64,000 nucleotides of DNA from Streptomyces sp. 15-116A. GTDB taxonomy: Bacteria; Actinomycetota; Actinomycetes; Streptomycetales; Streptomycetaceae. A program made the translations under genes and the position numbers. Of the stretch, positions 34,618-44,035 are shown piece after piece. The stretch spans positions 1-64,000 of the forward strand of contig NZ_JAOCQE010000001.1 of assembly GCF_025290915.1 (NCBI RefSeq). The letters run 5' to 3'. The notes below the pieces were generated by a model. It saw only the letters and a program-made list of their open reading frames with translations. It was not told where the DNA came from and made no database searches. The first letter of the stretch is position 1. Every line of letters begins with the position of its first letter.

Positions 34618-35354
34618 CGTCGCCGTGATCACCCTGACCGGCCTGGACCCGAGTCGCCTACCCACCTGGAGGAGCTCTACGAGAGCCTCCGCACCCAAGA
34701 GGGCGTCTCCCTGGAATGGATCATCGCCCCGACGGGCCGAAGGCTGACCCGGACCTCATACCCCGGGGTATCACGAAGGACCGTCGGGTCACCGCGGTTG
34801 CCCGCCCAGGGGCCCGGCCCTGCCCCTGCCCGCAACACCACGTTGAACTACGTCAGCGCCCCGCGCGTCGCGTTCGTCAACGATGACGACCGAAACCCGC
34901 CTTTCTCGCTGGCCATACGCAACGAGCACGCCATCACCACCGGTCTGCGCTGGGTCGCAGGTCGGTCGGCCGGCTGGGATCCCGTCTCCGGGAGTCTGAG
35001 GACCTGAATGTGCCCGACTCCCGTCGGACGTCACGCGCCGGGAGCCGTCTGGACGCATCGGGCGGACCCCGAGGACAGGGCCACTGCATGTTGCTGACCG
35101 ACACACGCCTCGCCCAGGCCGTCGACCACGGTGGTCTTCACAAGGCGTTCCTGATGGGTGTCTGCGCGCGAGCGGCCGGCGAACTGCTCAGCGACGTCGT
35201 GTATCACCGAAGGGTCCACGAAGGGCAGTGGACGGCCGACGACACCTACCGTGACCAGGTCGAGTTCGATGCGCGCCGACACGCGTGGTTGAAGGGGTGG
35301 GCGGAGCGCGAGCTTCAGGCCGAGGCGCCGCTCCTCGGTTCGGCGGGTCGGTAG
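34618..35354 (+). pseudogene. Glycosyltransferase family 2-like remnant
   Basis: Fragments in all three forward frames follow the order of a GT-A glycosyltransferase: VAVITLTGLDP, then THLEELYESLRTQEGVSLEWII, then ARNTTLNYVSAPRVAFVNDDDR (the metal-binding DxD-like region), and finally FLMGVCARAAGELLSDVVYHRRVHEGQ. At least three frameshifts separate them. No functional product is expected. Assignment rests on the order of motifs only. Confidence 0.5.
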
Positions 35355-35405
35355 GTCGAGATCCCGGGACAGCAGTCCGGGATGCCTGCTGCTGCGGGCG
35401 GTTCG

Positions 35406-36413
35406 TCAGCGTGCGGCGGGCTCGGCTGCAACGGGCTCGCGGGCGGGGACGAGACGGGGAACGAGGCGGACGTAGGCGACCATGCCGAGGACTTCGACGA
35501 GGGTCTGTGTGACTACGACGACCGCGGCGGCCTCCAATCCGGCGGGCAGCGCGAGGGCCAGGGGGAGAACGACGAGGGAGTTGCGGGTCGCGCCGGTGAA
35601 CACGATCGCCCGTCCGCCGGGGGCGTCGAGTCGGAAGAGTCGAGCGACGGCCTTCCCGGCGAACGCCATGACGACGAGGAACGCGGCGTAGAAGGGGATG
35701 ACGGCGGCGACGTCGGTGAGGCTGTCGCCGAGCTTGGGAACCTGGGAGGCGACCACGGTGATCAGGGTCGCGGCCATCAGCGGCACCATCGTCGTGGTCG
35801 CCGCGTCGGAGACCTTCTGGCCGACCGGGCGGCGTGCGGCCCACGCCTGCAGCGTCCAGGCCAGCACGAGGGGGACGACGATCAGGACCAGGAAGGCTTC
35901 GACGAACGGGCCAATCTCGACGATGTCGGCCAGGTCGGAGCCCATGAACAGGTACAGGAAGCCGGGCAGCAGCAGCATCTGCGTGACCAGGAGGAGCGGG
36001 GTGGCAGCGAGCAGGCGGCGACTGGAGCCTCCGGCAAGGCCGGAGAAGACGATCACGTAGTCGACGCACGGGCACAACAGCACCAGCAGGACCCCGACGC
36101 GTACGGCCTGGTCGGCGGGCAGGAACGTGAACAACGCCGCGACGATGAGCGGCACCACCACGAAGTTCACCACCAGGGCGGCGGACAGGAACCGGCCGTC
36201 GCGCAGCGAGCGCAGCAGTTCGGCGGCCGGGACCTGGAGGAAGGTGACGACCAGCAGCGCGCCGAGGACCGGGTTGATCGCGTGTTCCAGGCCGGGGCCC
36301 GCGGCCGGGGCCAGCCAGCCGAGCAGTCCTCCGGCGGCCATCGCCGCGAGGTAGATCGCGACCTGGTGGTGTTCCATCCGCTCGACCAGGCCCTGCGGTC
36401 CCTGCTGCGACAC
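35406..36413 (-). CDS. Arsenic-permease-like protein of the BASS/ACR3 superfamily
   Basis: 335 residues, about ten membrane spans. LLCPCVDYVIVFSGLAGG corresponds to the ACR3 segment around its essential cysteine, and GATRNSLVVLPLALALP to the segment with the second conserved site, so an arsenite or related oxyanion exporter is likely. It is divergent from canonical ACR3 (compare 60067-61176). The start at 36413 (GTG) is set by AAGGGAG 8 bases upstream; a longer frame to 36473 lacks a ribosome site. It lies about 100 bases after the MerT-like gene on the same strand and could share the MerR promoter. Confidence 0.75.
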   Translation of the reverse strand: MSQQGPQGLVERMEHHQVAIYLAAMAAGGLLGWLAPAAGPGLEHAINPVLGALLVVTFLQVPAAELLRSLRDGRFLSAALVVNFVVVPLIVAALFTFLPADQAVRVGVLLVLLCPCVDYVIVFSGLAGGSSRRLLAATPLLLVTQMLLLPGFLYLFMGSDLADIVEIGPFVEAFLVLIVVPLVLAWTLQAWAARRPVGQKVSDAATTTMVPLMAATLITVVASQVPKLGDSLTDVAAVIPFYAAFLVVMAFAGKAVARLFRLDAPGGRAIVFTGATRNSLVVLPLALALPAGLEAAAVVVVTQTLVEVLGMVAYVRLVPRLVPAREPVAAEPAAR

Positions 36414-36514
36414 TCTGACTGCTCCCTTGAAACTCGTACCGGCCGCCGGTGGCGGCCACTGGCTCATCCTCACAGGTCACGCCGTCGGCCCGGCCACCGG
36501 CCAGGGGCCTTACG

Positions 36515-36826
36515 TCAGCGCGGCGCCGCGCTGACCCTCGGCGGGGCCCCGACGGTGGGCATGCCCAGGTCGGCCGGCGCCGGGGTGGTGCGGCAGGCAT
36601 CCCGCTTCCGGCGCCGCCGTACGACGGCGAAACCCACGGCCGCCGCTACTGCCAGCACAGCAAGCACTGGCATCCACAGGGCGCCGATCACGGAGGTGAC
36701 GCCGATGCCGCCGAGCACGGCCAGCAGGGGGCCCGCGCAGCAGACCGCACAGGCGGCGACGGCCGCTGCCCCCGTACCGAGGACGCCCCAGGGGCCGGAC
36801 GAGCGGGAGGACGGCGTGGTGGTCAT
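36515..36826 (-). CDS. MerT-like small membrane protein
   Basis: 103 residues with two membrane spans. The first holds the vicinal pair AVCCAGPLL, as in MerT mercury transporters, and a basic cytoplasmic stretch (RRRRKRDAC) follows the second. MerT passes Hg(II) inward to a reductase, but no merA is in the window, so import for reduction cannot be concluded; another metal is possible. The ATG at 36826 overlaps the stop of the MerR-family gene, giving a regulator-transporter operon. Confidence 0.7.
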   Translation of the reverse strand: MTTTPSSRSSGPWGVLGTGAAAVAACAVCCAGPLLAVLGGIGVTSVIGALWMPVLAVLAVAAAVGFAVVRRRRKRDACRTTPAPADLGMPTVGAPPRVSAAPR

Positions 36827-37602
36827 GCGGGGACTCCGAACAGGTCGGCCAGCATCGCGGCGGCGCTCTCGGGCGCGCGCACGTCCAGCTGGAGGGCGGC
36901 GGGGGTCAGGTGCAGGGTGAAGTCGAAGAACGCACAGCAGTCCTGCTCGGCCGCGGCCAACGCCGCGATTTGTCCGGCGAGGTCGGCGTCCGGTGGGAAG
37001 GACAGTCGCACCCCGTCCTCGATGTCCTCGCGCTGTTCGGTCTTCGCGACCAGGGTCCGCCACTGCTCGGTGCGCTCGCCCAGCTCGGCGCCGCCCAGCG
37101 TGCAGGCCACCGGGGCATCCCGCCACGCCTCGTCTGCCGGTCCGGGTGCGGGGCGGGTGGGTGAGAGGGTCACCGGCACGGGCCCGGCCGCCGGGGCCGT
37201 GGTCGTGGTGCAGCCGCAGTCCGGTCCGCATGCGCCCTCCGGTGCCGGCCCGGACAGGGCGGTATGGACGTCTGCCAGGCGGGCGGAGAAGGCCCGCAGC
37301 TCGGCGACCCTGCCGTCGGTGTCCTGGATCCGGCTCGCGATCAGTGGCAGCATCCGGGCCCGTACCGAGGCGCAAACTCCTTCTTCCCGGACGTCCAACA
37401 GGTCGCGGATCTCCTCCAGGGCCAGGCCCAGGAGCTTGGCCGAGGAGATGAAGGACAGCCGCTCCACCGCGTCCTCCCCGTAGATGCGGTAACCCGAAGG
37501 AGTCCGCTCGGCCGGCAGCAGCCCGGCGTCCTCGTAGAAGCGCAGCGTGGTGGCGGGAACACCGCAGCGTTCCGCCAGCTGCGAGATCCGGTAGGTCCTC
37601 AT
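36823..37602 (-). CDS. merR: MerR-family metal-responsive activator
   Basis: 259 residues. The N-terminal winged helix is ISQLAERCGVPATTLRFYEDAGLL, followed by RTPSGYRIYGEDAVERL and a dimer coil. A cysteine motif (ACGPDCGC) sits near residue 125, at the metal-loop end, and an unusual C-terminal extension of about 110 residues contains a further QDCCAFFDF motif. MerR proteins twist a long-spaced promoter to activate it. Exactly such a promoter stands before this gene (37611-37641), so it is autoregulated. The start at 37602 is chosen although the frame stays open further upstream to 38427. Confidence 0.82.
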   Translation of the reverse strand: MRTYRISQLAERCGVPATTLRFYEDAGLLPAERTPSGYRIYGEDAVERLSFISSAKLLGLALEEIRDLLDVREEGVCASVRARMLPLIASRIQDTDGRVAELRAFSARLADVHTALSGPAPEGACGPDCGCTTTTAPAAGPVPVTLSPTRPAPGPADEAWRDAPVACTLGGAELGERTEQWRTLVAKTEQREDIEDGVRLSFPPDADLAGQIAALAAAEQDCCAFFDFTLHLTPAALQLDVRAPESAAAMLADLFGVPA

Positions 37603-37610
37603 GCCCTCGA

Positions 37611-37641
37611 CGGTAAACCTTCGACCCGACTTGAAGGTCAA
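37611..37641 (-). promoter_or_regulatory. MerR-type promoter/operator
   Basis: On the minus strand: a -35 TTGACC (37636-37641), a 19-base spacer and a -10-like TTACCG (37611-37616), with the dyad GAAGGT/ACCTTC (ACCTTC-N10-GAAGGT, 37617-37638) within the spacer region. A 19-base spacer with a central dyad is the hallmark of MerR-regulated promoters. It lies 9 bases from the merR ATG. Confidence 0.7.
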
Positions 37642-38217
37642 GCCGTCCGGTCCCCCGTCTGCTCGGACAGCAGGGGTGGCTCGGTGCCGCGACGGGTCAG
37701 CTGCAGGAGCCGAACGGGGCCGAGGTCTACGTGGGCAGCCGCCGCACGGTGCCGCCTTCGAGCTGTCGGCGTAGCCGCTCCAGATCTCCCCGGCCCACGA
37801 CACGTCGCCCAGGCCGAGATAGGCGATGCCGACAGGCACGATGCCGCAGTAGGCGGCGAACAGGAGTCGGTGCGCGGCCAGGGTGATAGGCGTCGGATAC
37901 AGGGCGTCCTTGAGCTGCCGCACATGCACCGCCGCCAACTTGTTCGCCGGTGAGCACCCCGCCGGCAGGCCGAACTCCTCGGCGCCTTCCCGTACCAAGA
38001 GCCAGGCGACGTTCTCCCGGGACAGTCCACCGTCGGCCGGGTGGCAGTCGGCGGCAGCCAGGTTCCTCGCCTCCCGGTGCACTGACCATGCCTGAGCCAC
38101 CACCGATCGCAGCGCATCCAGCAACCGCTGCCACTCGCCCTCGGTGCAGGGCTGGATCGGGGTGGACTTCGGGACGTCCGCACGCGGCTCCGCCTTCATC
38201 GCCCCGGCACCTCTCAT
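37642..38217 (-). pseudogene. Unidentified gene fused in frame upstream of merR, probably truncated
   Basis: From an ATG at 38217 (GAGGAG 8 bases upstream) the frame codes for about 170 plausible residues: EGEWQRLLDALRSVVAQAW, ENVAWLLVREGAEEFGLP, and AAYCGIVPVGIAYLGLGD. It then turns arginine/proline-rich and continues without a stop into merR. The natural stop seems lost, perhaps by the recombination that brought the merR promoter. Family not recognised. Confidence 0.4.
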
Positions 38218-38535
38218 CCTGGCGGCTCCTCGAAGCCTGAACACGCGTGCCGAAGCAGGCGCCCTCGCCCGCCGTTGCCCCTCCTGGCGCAGCGCACCGG
38301 CGGAAGCCGCCGAGGCTTCCGCCGGTGTGGTGTGGGGAGGGATCGTCCAGACCGACAATGCCCCTGGAGGGCTGCGAATGGCTGGCCACGCGGTCACCTT
38401 CCAGGCCCACCCGTATACCCCGCCCAATACAGAGCGTGAGTATTTGTGCCGACCAGCACAGCTCCTGCCTCACTCACGCGAGAAGCCTCTTCGCCGATAC
38501 TCGTCGGCCATCGGATCGCGCTTCGCGCCGTCGTC
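38218..38535. other. Non-coding region
   Basis: 318 bases between the MFS stop and the truncated gene upstream of merR; no supported gene or signal. Confidence 0.4.
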
Positions 38536-39783
38536 TCAGGCCACTACTGCTGGCTGCCTGGCGATAAGGCGCCCCGTTCTGGCCAAGGCTGCGACTGCTG
38601 CAGCGCAGACCAGCCCCGTAGCTGTCAGAGTCACCCAGGTCAGCCACAGGGCGTCATGCCGCTGGGCGAAGTCCCAGAGCGCGCCGGTGACCAGGTTTCC
38701 GATGGTGATGCCGAGCCCCGACACCGTGTTGTAGAGGCCGTAGTGGGTGGCCACCAGACGCTCGCCCGAGAGATTGACGATGGTGTCCATCTCGAACGGA
38801 TAGACCACCGCGGATCCGACCGCGAGCAACACCACCGCCAGAACCAAGGACGCGAGCACAGCCGTGGAGGAGTCTCCCGGGGCTAGAGCCAGCGGAAGAA
38901 AGGCCAACCCCATGGCCGACAGTCCGCGCACCAGCGCCTCGCTGGGCTGCCATCGGTTCTTCGCCCAGCCGGTAAGACGCAGTTGCCCAATGACCGCGAC
39001 CGCTGCCGAGACGACGAAGAGGCCGCTCGTGACCTGCGTGCCGTGTGTGCCTAGGGCGTCGGCCGCCGCCAGCGGCAGGGCCAGGTAGACCTGGAAGGTC
39101 AGCACGTACGAGCCGATCATCGCGGTGGCGAAGAGCAGGAACGGGCGGTTGGTCACGACCGTTCGCCACTGCTCGAGCACGCCGTTCTGGTCACTGGTCG
39201 TCGGGCTGGCGTGGCGGGGAGGCAGCGCGCGCCATTGCAGCACGCTCAGCGCTGTGAAGATTGCTGCTGCTGTCGTGCAGACGAGGCGGAAGTCGGTGGC
39301 CAGCAGGGCGAGTCCGGCAATCGGTCCGAGGAGCATGCCCGCCTGGTAGTAGACGTTGAAGGTCGCGAAGGCGTCCACGCGCCTCTCTCCGGCTTCGGCG
39401 GCGAGGTAGGCGCGGACGGCTGGGTTGAACAGGGCGCCGGCGAAGCCGGTGGCGGCTGAGGCGGCGATGAGGGCGGGCAGGTTGTCGACCCAGCCGAGCA
39501 GACCGAAGCCGACCGTTCGAAGCAGGCAGCCTGCCAGGATCGGGGCCTTGTAGCCATAGCGGTCAGCGAAGGTACCGCCGATCAGGAACATGCCCTGCTG
39601 GGAGAAGTTGCGCACGCCTAGTACGAGCCCCACCGCCCAGGCGGCCAGGCCGAGTCCGCCGGAGAGGTGGGCAGCGAGATACGGCATGAGCATGTAGAAG
39701 GCGAGGTTGATGGCGAACTGGTTCGCCATCAACAGACGTACCGCGGACGGGAAGGATTGAGTCTGACGCCAGAGGTGCTTCAT
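38536..39783 (-). CDS. MFS transporter (paired with PLP enzyme)
   Basis: 415 residues, 12 membrane spans, with the MFS loop motif [11 protein letters not shown] after the second helix and [11 protein letters not shown] in the fourth region. It is not DHA2-like and is unrelated to the arsI-linked MFS. Its ATG overlaps the stop of the cysteine-synthase-like gene, so the two form an operon: the enzyme probably makes or degrades a small amino acid-like compound that this protein exports. Substrate unknown. Confidence 0.8.
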   Translation of the reverse strand: MKHLWRQTQSFPSAVRLLMANQFAINLAFYMLMPYLAAHLSGGLGLAAWAVGLVLGVRNFSQQGMFLIGGTFADRYGYKAPILAGCLLRTVGFGLLGWVDNLPALIAASAATGFAGALFNPAVRAYLAAEAGERRVDAFATFNVYYQAGMLLGPIAGLALLATDFRLVCTTAAAIFTALSVLQWRALPPRHASPTTSDQNGVLEQWRTVVTNRPFLLFATAMIGSYVLTFQVYLALPLAAADALGTHGTQVTSGLFVVSAAVAVIGQLRLTGWAKNRWQPSEALVRGLSAMGLAFLPLALAPGDSSTAVLASLVLAVVLLAVGSAVVYPFEMDTIVNLSGERLVATHYGLYNTVSGLGITIGNLVTGALWDFAQRHDALWLTWVTLTATGLVCAAAVAALARTGRLIARQPAVVA

Positions 39784-40919
39784 CCGGTGACTCCTGCGAC
39801 CTTCTGATCCGTGCCGGTGACGAGCGGGTCGATGACCGTGGTGCAGCGGGTCCAGCGGTCCACAACGCGGTCGCCCGGACGTGCGAGTTCGTCAGGAGCG
39901 CCGGTGGGCGGGTGCCCCAGAAGGCGGTGGTCGCGGCAGTACGTATCGTTGAAGATGGTTCCTACGTAGCGTTGCGGGCCGTCGGGAAAGACAGCCACGA
40001 TGCGTTCCTCGGCGGGCAAGCTTCGGGCCAGCCACCGGGCGACCAGTGCCACGGCACCGACGCTCCATCCGCCGGTGGCGTAGTGGTCGCGGGCCAGGCG
40101 TCGGGCAGCCCACGCGGCCTCGGGGGCGGCCACCCAGTGCACTTCGTCGAAGAGGTCGTAGGCGACGTTGCGGGGGTAGATGCTGCTGCCCAGTCCGCGC
40201 ATCAGGCGGTGCGCGGCCGGCTGGCCGAAGATCGTGGAGCCCGTGGTGTCCACGCCGACAACCCGGAGCTGGGGGAAGAAGGCACGCAGCACTGAGGCGA
40301 TGCCGGCGGAGTGGCCACCGGTGCCGACGGAGACGACCAGGGTGTCGATCCGGCCGAGCTGGGCGACGAGTTCATGCGCGAGACCCGAGTACGCCGCGAC
40401 GTTGTCGGGGTTGTGGTACTGGTCGGGACACCAGGCGTCCGGATGAGTGGCGAGCAGCTCCTCGACACGGTCGCGGCGGGCCTGCTGCCAGCCGCCGACG
40501 GGATGCGGTACGTCGACGAGGTCGACGGTGGCACCGTACGCCGTGAGCAGGCCGGTCATCAGCGGTTCCATGCCGAGGTCGGTGACCACGGTGACCGGAT
40601 GGCCGAAGGTGGCGCCGGCCAGGGCCAGACCCAGGCCGAGGGTGCCCGAGGTGGACTCCACGATCCGCGCCCCGGGGAGCAAGGCACCGCGTTCTCGGGC
40701 CGCTCGCACCATGTGAAGAGCGGTTCGGTCCTTGATGCCGCCGGGATTGTGACCTTCGAGCTTGGCCCAGAAGCCGCGTCCAGCAGCGGCGAACGGCTCA
40801 CCGATCCACAGAACGGGCGTGTCACCAACGAGCCCGGCGGGGGTGTGCATCGGGCGTTTGGCGACAGCCAGCAGCTGGGCCGGGCAAGCGGGAAGGGCAG
40901 TTGGAGCGAGGGATTTCAT
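39780..40919 (-). CDS. PLP-dependent cysteine-synthase-family enzyme
   Basis: 379 residues, fold type II. The PLP Lys is in [13 protein letters not shown], the substrate loop is [14 protein letters not shown], and the phosphate-binding loop is [12 protein letters not shown]. This places it with CysK/CBS/SbnA-type beta-replacing enzymes. It is longer than CysK, with an extra C-terminal 50 residues ([10 protein letters not shown]). A specialised amino-acid or thiol reaction is likely, since it is coupled to an MFS exporter and not to cysteine genes. ATG at 40919. Confidence 0.8.
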   Translation of the reverse strand: MKSLAPTALPACPAQLLAVAKRPMHTPAGLVGDTPVLWIGEPFAAAGRGFWAKLEGHNPGGIKDRTALHMVRAARERGALLPGARIVESTSGTLGLGLALAGATFGHPVTVVTDLGMEPLMTGLLTAYGATVDLVDVPHPVGGWQQARRDRVEELLATHPDAWCPDQYHNPDNVAAYSGLAHELVAQLGRIDTLVVSVGTGGHSAGIASVLRAFFPQLRVVGVDTTGSTIFGQPAAHRLMRGLGSSIYPRNVAYDLFDEVHWVAAPEAAWAARRLARDHYATGGWSVGAVALVARWLARSLPAEERIVAVFPDGPQRYVGTIFNDTYCRDHRLLGHPPTGAPDELARPGDRVVDRWTRCTTVIDPLVTGTDQKVAGVTG

Positions 40920-41035
40920 GGCGTGCTTCTCCTGTCACCGGCCCTGTAGTTCGGCAGCCGGTGTACGTGGGGGAAAGAGGCGAAACTGATCCGTTGCCGT
41001 CCCTCTACACGTCGAGGGAACGGCAGAAGCGTCGA

Positions 41036-41473
41036 TCAGGTCCGGCACACGCCAAGGACGGCCAGTCTGCGGCCCGCCACGGAATCACGCGCACCTTGGA
41101 ACGGTGGCGCGGAATTCGGCGAATCAGGGTGCGGCTGTGCTGGTACGTAGTCTGCGGGCTGCGCATGGTGTACCGCGGGGACGGCCAGTTCGATGCCACG
41201 CGAAGGCTGTGCCACCGTCGTCTCGTTCGCATCCCAGCAGTGCGTGGGGTGTTGATTGGCAGGCTCGGTTTGCAGGTACGTGGGGTCCTGCTGCTCCGCC
41301 GTTGTCGCGCGGCTGGCGGTGGCAGCCAGCGGTGTGTCGACGCGTGTCGCTGCGGAGAACGCCGGGCCGTGGGAACAGATCAAGACGTGCACGAGCGCAG
41401 TGAGCACCAGGAGAACCACCGCTCCGACCAGTGAGTCGGAGCGGGAGCGCTTCAACGCCGCACCCGTCACCAT
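41036..41473 (-). CDS. Small membrane-anchored His/Cys protein
   Basis: 145 residues. One membrane segment near the N-terminus (LVGAVVLLVLTALVHVLICSHG) and an outer part with HPTHCWDANETTV, rich in His and Pro. It resembles the layout of the protein at 51856-52278. Such small exported proteins are frequent beside Streptomyces copper genes, but no function is established. GTG at 41479 is an alternative start. Confidence 0.5.
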   Translation of the reverse strand: MVTGAALKRSRSDSLVGAVVLLVLTALVHVLICSHGPAFSAATRVDTPLAATASRATTAEQQDPTYLQTEPANQHPTHCWDANETTVAQPSRGIELAVPAVHHAQPADYVPAQPHPDSPNSAPPFQGARDSVAGRRLAVLGVCRT

Positions 41474-41903
41474 GGACACTGAAGGTAGTGCACTGACTAC
41501 ATAAAGTTCTCATCAGTGATGGCGGACCACACGCCGCGCGTCTCACCAGTTTCACGCCAATCGCCCAGCCAGCAGCGGAGGGCGCCGAAGCCGACAGCGT
41601 TCGGTGCACCAGCGGCTGCCGCTGTCGTCATCACCGAATCGGGTGACGAACACGTCCGTTCAGCTCTCCCGTGTACCAGTCCCGAGTACGGCTCTCCGCC
41701 GTACGACTCGGCAGTTCAGCCGTCGCCCTATCGGTCTCGGACGAAGCCGCCCGCGACTGAACGCAGCGGTGCCATTCACACGTACTCCTTGCAGACCACG
41801 TCTGCCCCTCGTCCCCGGGCGGGCGCGACTGATCCAGGGAGACGCCTTGCTACGGCAGCTACCATCCGCACCCGTAACCCGTCCCCTCCCCGCCGCTCGT
41901 GGG
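41474..41903. other. Non-coding region
   Basis: About 430 bases between divergent genes. Open frames here have poor coding character. Promoters for both neighbours should lie here; none is distinct. Confidence 0.4.
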
Positions 41904-42338
41904 ATGCCGCGGGCCGCGGTGATCGGAATCCTTGCGCTGATGCCGCTGGTCGGTGCCTGCAGCGGGGGCGAGGACGACCCTGCATCGCAGGGCAAGCAAG
42001 CGGTCGCAGCCGCCCCTGCGGCCGGTGTCGTGGCACCGGCGAAGGTCGAGATGATCGCCGGTCTCACCGGCTGCAAGGCCAACATCCGCGTCGAAGCGGA
42101 GCAGTTGCGCGAGGGGTTGTGTCACACCAAGCAGGGTGACTACCTCATCACCACGTTCCCCGAGGACAGGTACCAGCAAGCGTGGCTCAGCACGGCCAGC
42201 ATGTACGGGGGCAAGTACCTCGTCGGCAAGCGCTGGGTCGTCGCTGCCAAGCCGAAGGCGCTCGAACGGTTCCGGGAAAAGCTCGGCGGGACCATCCGGC
42301 AGTTACGGGGTGTGGGTCCGACCCCGAAGGCGTCGTAG
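41904..42338 (+). CDS. Small lipoprotein of unknown function
   Basis: 144 residues. Signal peptide with lipobox LVGAC (about residue 19), then an acidic, Ala-rich linker and a compact domain (VEMIAGLTGCKANIRVEAEQLREGLC, YLITTFPED, GKYLVGKRWVVAA). Two cysteines (in GCKAN and GLCHT) could form a disulfide. It would sit on the outer face of the membrane. No family recognised. The start at 41904 gives a normal signal peptide; the frame is open upstream. Confidence 0.6.
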   Translation: MPRAAVIGILALMPLVGACSGGEDDPASQGKQAVAAAPAAGVVAPAKVEMIAGLTGCKANIRVEAEQLREGLCHTKQGDYLITTFPEDRYQQAWLSTASMYGGKYLVGKRWVVAAKPKALERFREKLGGTIRQLRGVGPTPKAS

Positions 42339-42423
42339 CAGCCCTGTTCCCGCACTCGAGGTATACCTAGGCGCCTCGTTCGAACCGGCGGCGTGTCCCG
42401 CAGATGGCCCCGAACGTGCAGGC

Positions 42424-42450
42424 GGTGATGCGTCCTCCGGACGCATCACC
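42424..42450. terminator. Bidirectional terminator
   Basis: Perfect 12-base stem GGTGATGCGTCC (42424-42435) and GGACGCATCACC (42439-42450) with a TCC loop, between the convergent lipoprotein and YcnI genes. Confidence 0.8.
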
Positions 42451-42530
42451 TACCCAGCTCTTCGTGACCACTGCCACCGGGGAAGACGGCTCGTCAGGCT
42501 GCTGCTACGCCCCGCCCCAGTGGCCACCAG

Positions 42531-43271
42531 TCAGCTCTGGCTGCCGGGGGTCCGGCGCCTCATGAGCCACCAGGCCCCTCCGCCGAGAACGGCCAAGGCC
42601 ACGACGATGCCGCCAATGACGAGGCCCGTCGAGCTGTCCTCGTCCTTCTCGTCAGCGGCGGTCTCGGTGGTGTCCGCGGACGCCGTGGGAGACGACGGCG
42701 TCGTGGTGGACGGTGTGGGGCTGGGGGTCTCGGGAGCCCTGGGACTCGGGCTGATCGGCGTAGCGCCCGGGGCGGCCGCCTTCAGTTCGAGGACGGGAGC
42801 GGGCTGCTCCGACTCCTCGCCTCCCTTGGACAACTCGATCCAGCGGGAGATCTTGCCGTCGCTGTAGGTCTCGATCGTCTTGAAGGCGAGGCTCTCGGCA
42901 TCCGGCAGCTGGCGGACCTTGATCTGGTACTCGGCATCGACGCCCATCTTCAAGGTGGGGCCGCCGAGGGTGTAGCCGTCGTCGCCGGCCTTCAGCTTCC
43001 AGCCCTTGGGCGCTTCGCCCAGTGTCACGTCACCGGGGGCGATGCCATCGGGCAGAACGACACGCAGCTGGGTGAAACCGGCCGAGTCGGATTCGGCTTC
43101 GGAGACAAAGGTGAGCGTGACGTTCTCGGCGAGCGCCTGCGGGTTGTCCGCCTCGACCTCCGAGTGCGCGGCGGCGGTTCCGGTCAGGGCGAGGGCAGCC
43201 GTCAGGGTGAAGGCGCTGACCACACCGAGCCGACGAGTGACGCGGCCGAAGCCGTGAGGGGATGAAGACAC
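42531..43271 (-). CDS. YcnI-like (DUF1775) exported copper-associated protein
   Basis: 246 residues. Signal peptide ending AAAHSEVEADNP, so that the mature protein starts with His, the copper ligand of YcnI. A DUF1775 beta domain follows (TQLRVVLPDGI, GWKLKAGDDGYTL, ISRWIELS), then a proline/threonine linker and a C-terminal membrane anchor with RRR. It probably binds Cu(II) outside the cell. GTG at 43271 after AAGGAG with 7-base spacing. Confidence 0.85.
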   Translation of the reverse strand: MSSSPHGFGRVTRRLGVVSAFTLTAALALTGTAAAHSEVEADNPQALAENVTLTFVSEAESDSAGFTQLRVVLPDGIAPGDVTLGEAPKGWKLKAGDDGYTLGGPTLKMGVDAEYQIKVRQLPDAESLAFKTIETYSDGKISRWIELSKGGEESEQPAPVLELKAAAPGATPISPSPRAPETPSPTPSTTTPSSPTASADTTETAADEKDEDSSTGLVIGGIVVALAVLGGGAWWLMRRRTPGSQS

Positions 43272-44001
43272 GGGTGAACTCCTTGCTGGTGAGTCCGGGT
43301 CGGCCGAGGCCGGGCCCGGAGAGAGGACGAGAAGAGACGTGCTCTCTCCTCGGAGGTCCTCTCCGCACCAGTGCGTGTGCCAGGATCCGGGCCCACACCC
43401 TCCCCGGGTTGAGGAACCGGCCGACGAGCCGCGGCAAGGGCAGCTGCTCAGCTTGGGAGCCACCGGTCAGGTACGACACCAGGCCGGCCGGGAAGATCAC
43501 CGCGACGGCCGCGGCTCTCATGATCCGGCCGGCGGACAGGGCGGCGACAACCGCCCTGTCGGCCCGCTGTAGAAGCCAGGCCGCCACCAGCGCCGCGCAT
43601 GTATGAGCCGTGGTCATGACGACCCCGGCGTGGTGCCAGGCATGCCCGTCTCCTGTGGTCACTCCGGCGGCGCCGGCGTGAGCGGTGTGGACGGCCGCTG
43701 CTCGAACGCTGCCGTCTTCCGCGGCCAACGCGGTGTGCAGCACGGCCTGTGCCGCAAGGGTGCAGCTCATGACCGTCGTCAGAACCATCGGACGACGGGC
43801 GAAGGGCCACACGAGCACGAACTGAGCGGCCGCGAGAGCGGTCATCAGACGCCACGGGACCGGGCCTTCGACCACCGCGTGATGACCGAGAGCCGCGAGC
43901 AGGCTGCCGACGAGTGCGAACAGCCCAGCGCGGACGGACGCCTCCGTGCGACCCGTCCACAGGTCCGCGGCGTCGCGACTCGTCACCCGATCACCCGGCA
44001 C
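43030..44001 (-). CDS. Membrane protein upstream of ycnI
   Basis: About 240 residues are convincing: four or five membrane spans with GHHAVVEGPVPWRLMTALAAAQFVL and TTAHTCAALVAAWLLQRADRA. It resembles the protein at 48473-49150, which stands next to copC. The frame then continues through the start of ycnI and overlaps it by 242 bases with low-quality, Arg-rich sequence, so the true C-terminus has probably been displaced by a frameshift near 43270-43330. GTG at 44001 after AGGGAGGAG. Function unknown; copper linkage is by neighbourhood. Confidence 0.55.
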   Translation of the reverse strand: MPGDRVTSRDAADLWTGRTEASVRAGLFALVGSLLAALGHHAVVEGPVPWRLMTALAAAQFVLVWPFARRPMVLTTVMSCTLAAQAVLHTALAAEDGSVRAAAVHTAHAGAAGVTTGDGHAWHHAGVVMTTAHTCAALVAAWLLQRADRAVVAALSAGRIMRAAAVAVIFPAGLVSYLTGGSQAEQLPLPRLVGRFLNPGRVWARILAHALVRRGPPRREHVSSRPLSGPGLGRPGLTSKEFTRVFIPSRLRPRHSSARCGQRLHPDGCPRPDRNRRRALGGRGGQPAGARRERHAHLCLRSRIRLGRFHPAACRSARWHRPR

Positions 44002-44035
44002 AGCCGCCGATACTCCTCCCTTCCGCGTGCTCGTG

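Noticed and set aside
36515..37602. Complete mercury-resistance operon
   Set aside because: Only MerR- and MerT-like genes are present; no MerA or MerB was found anywhere in the window.
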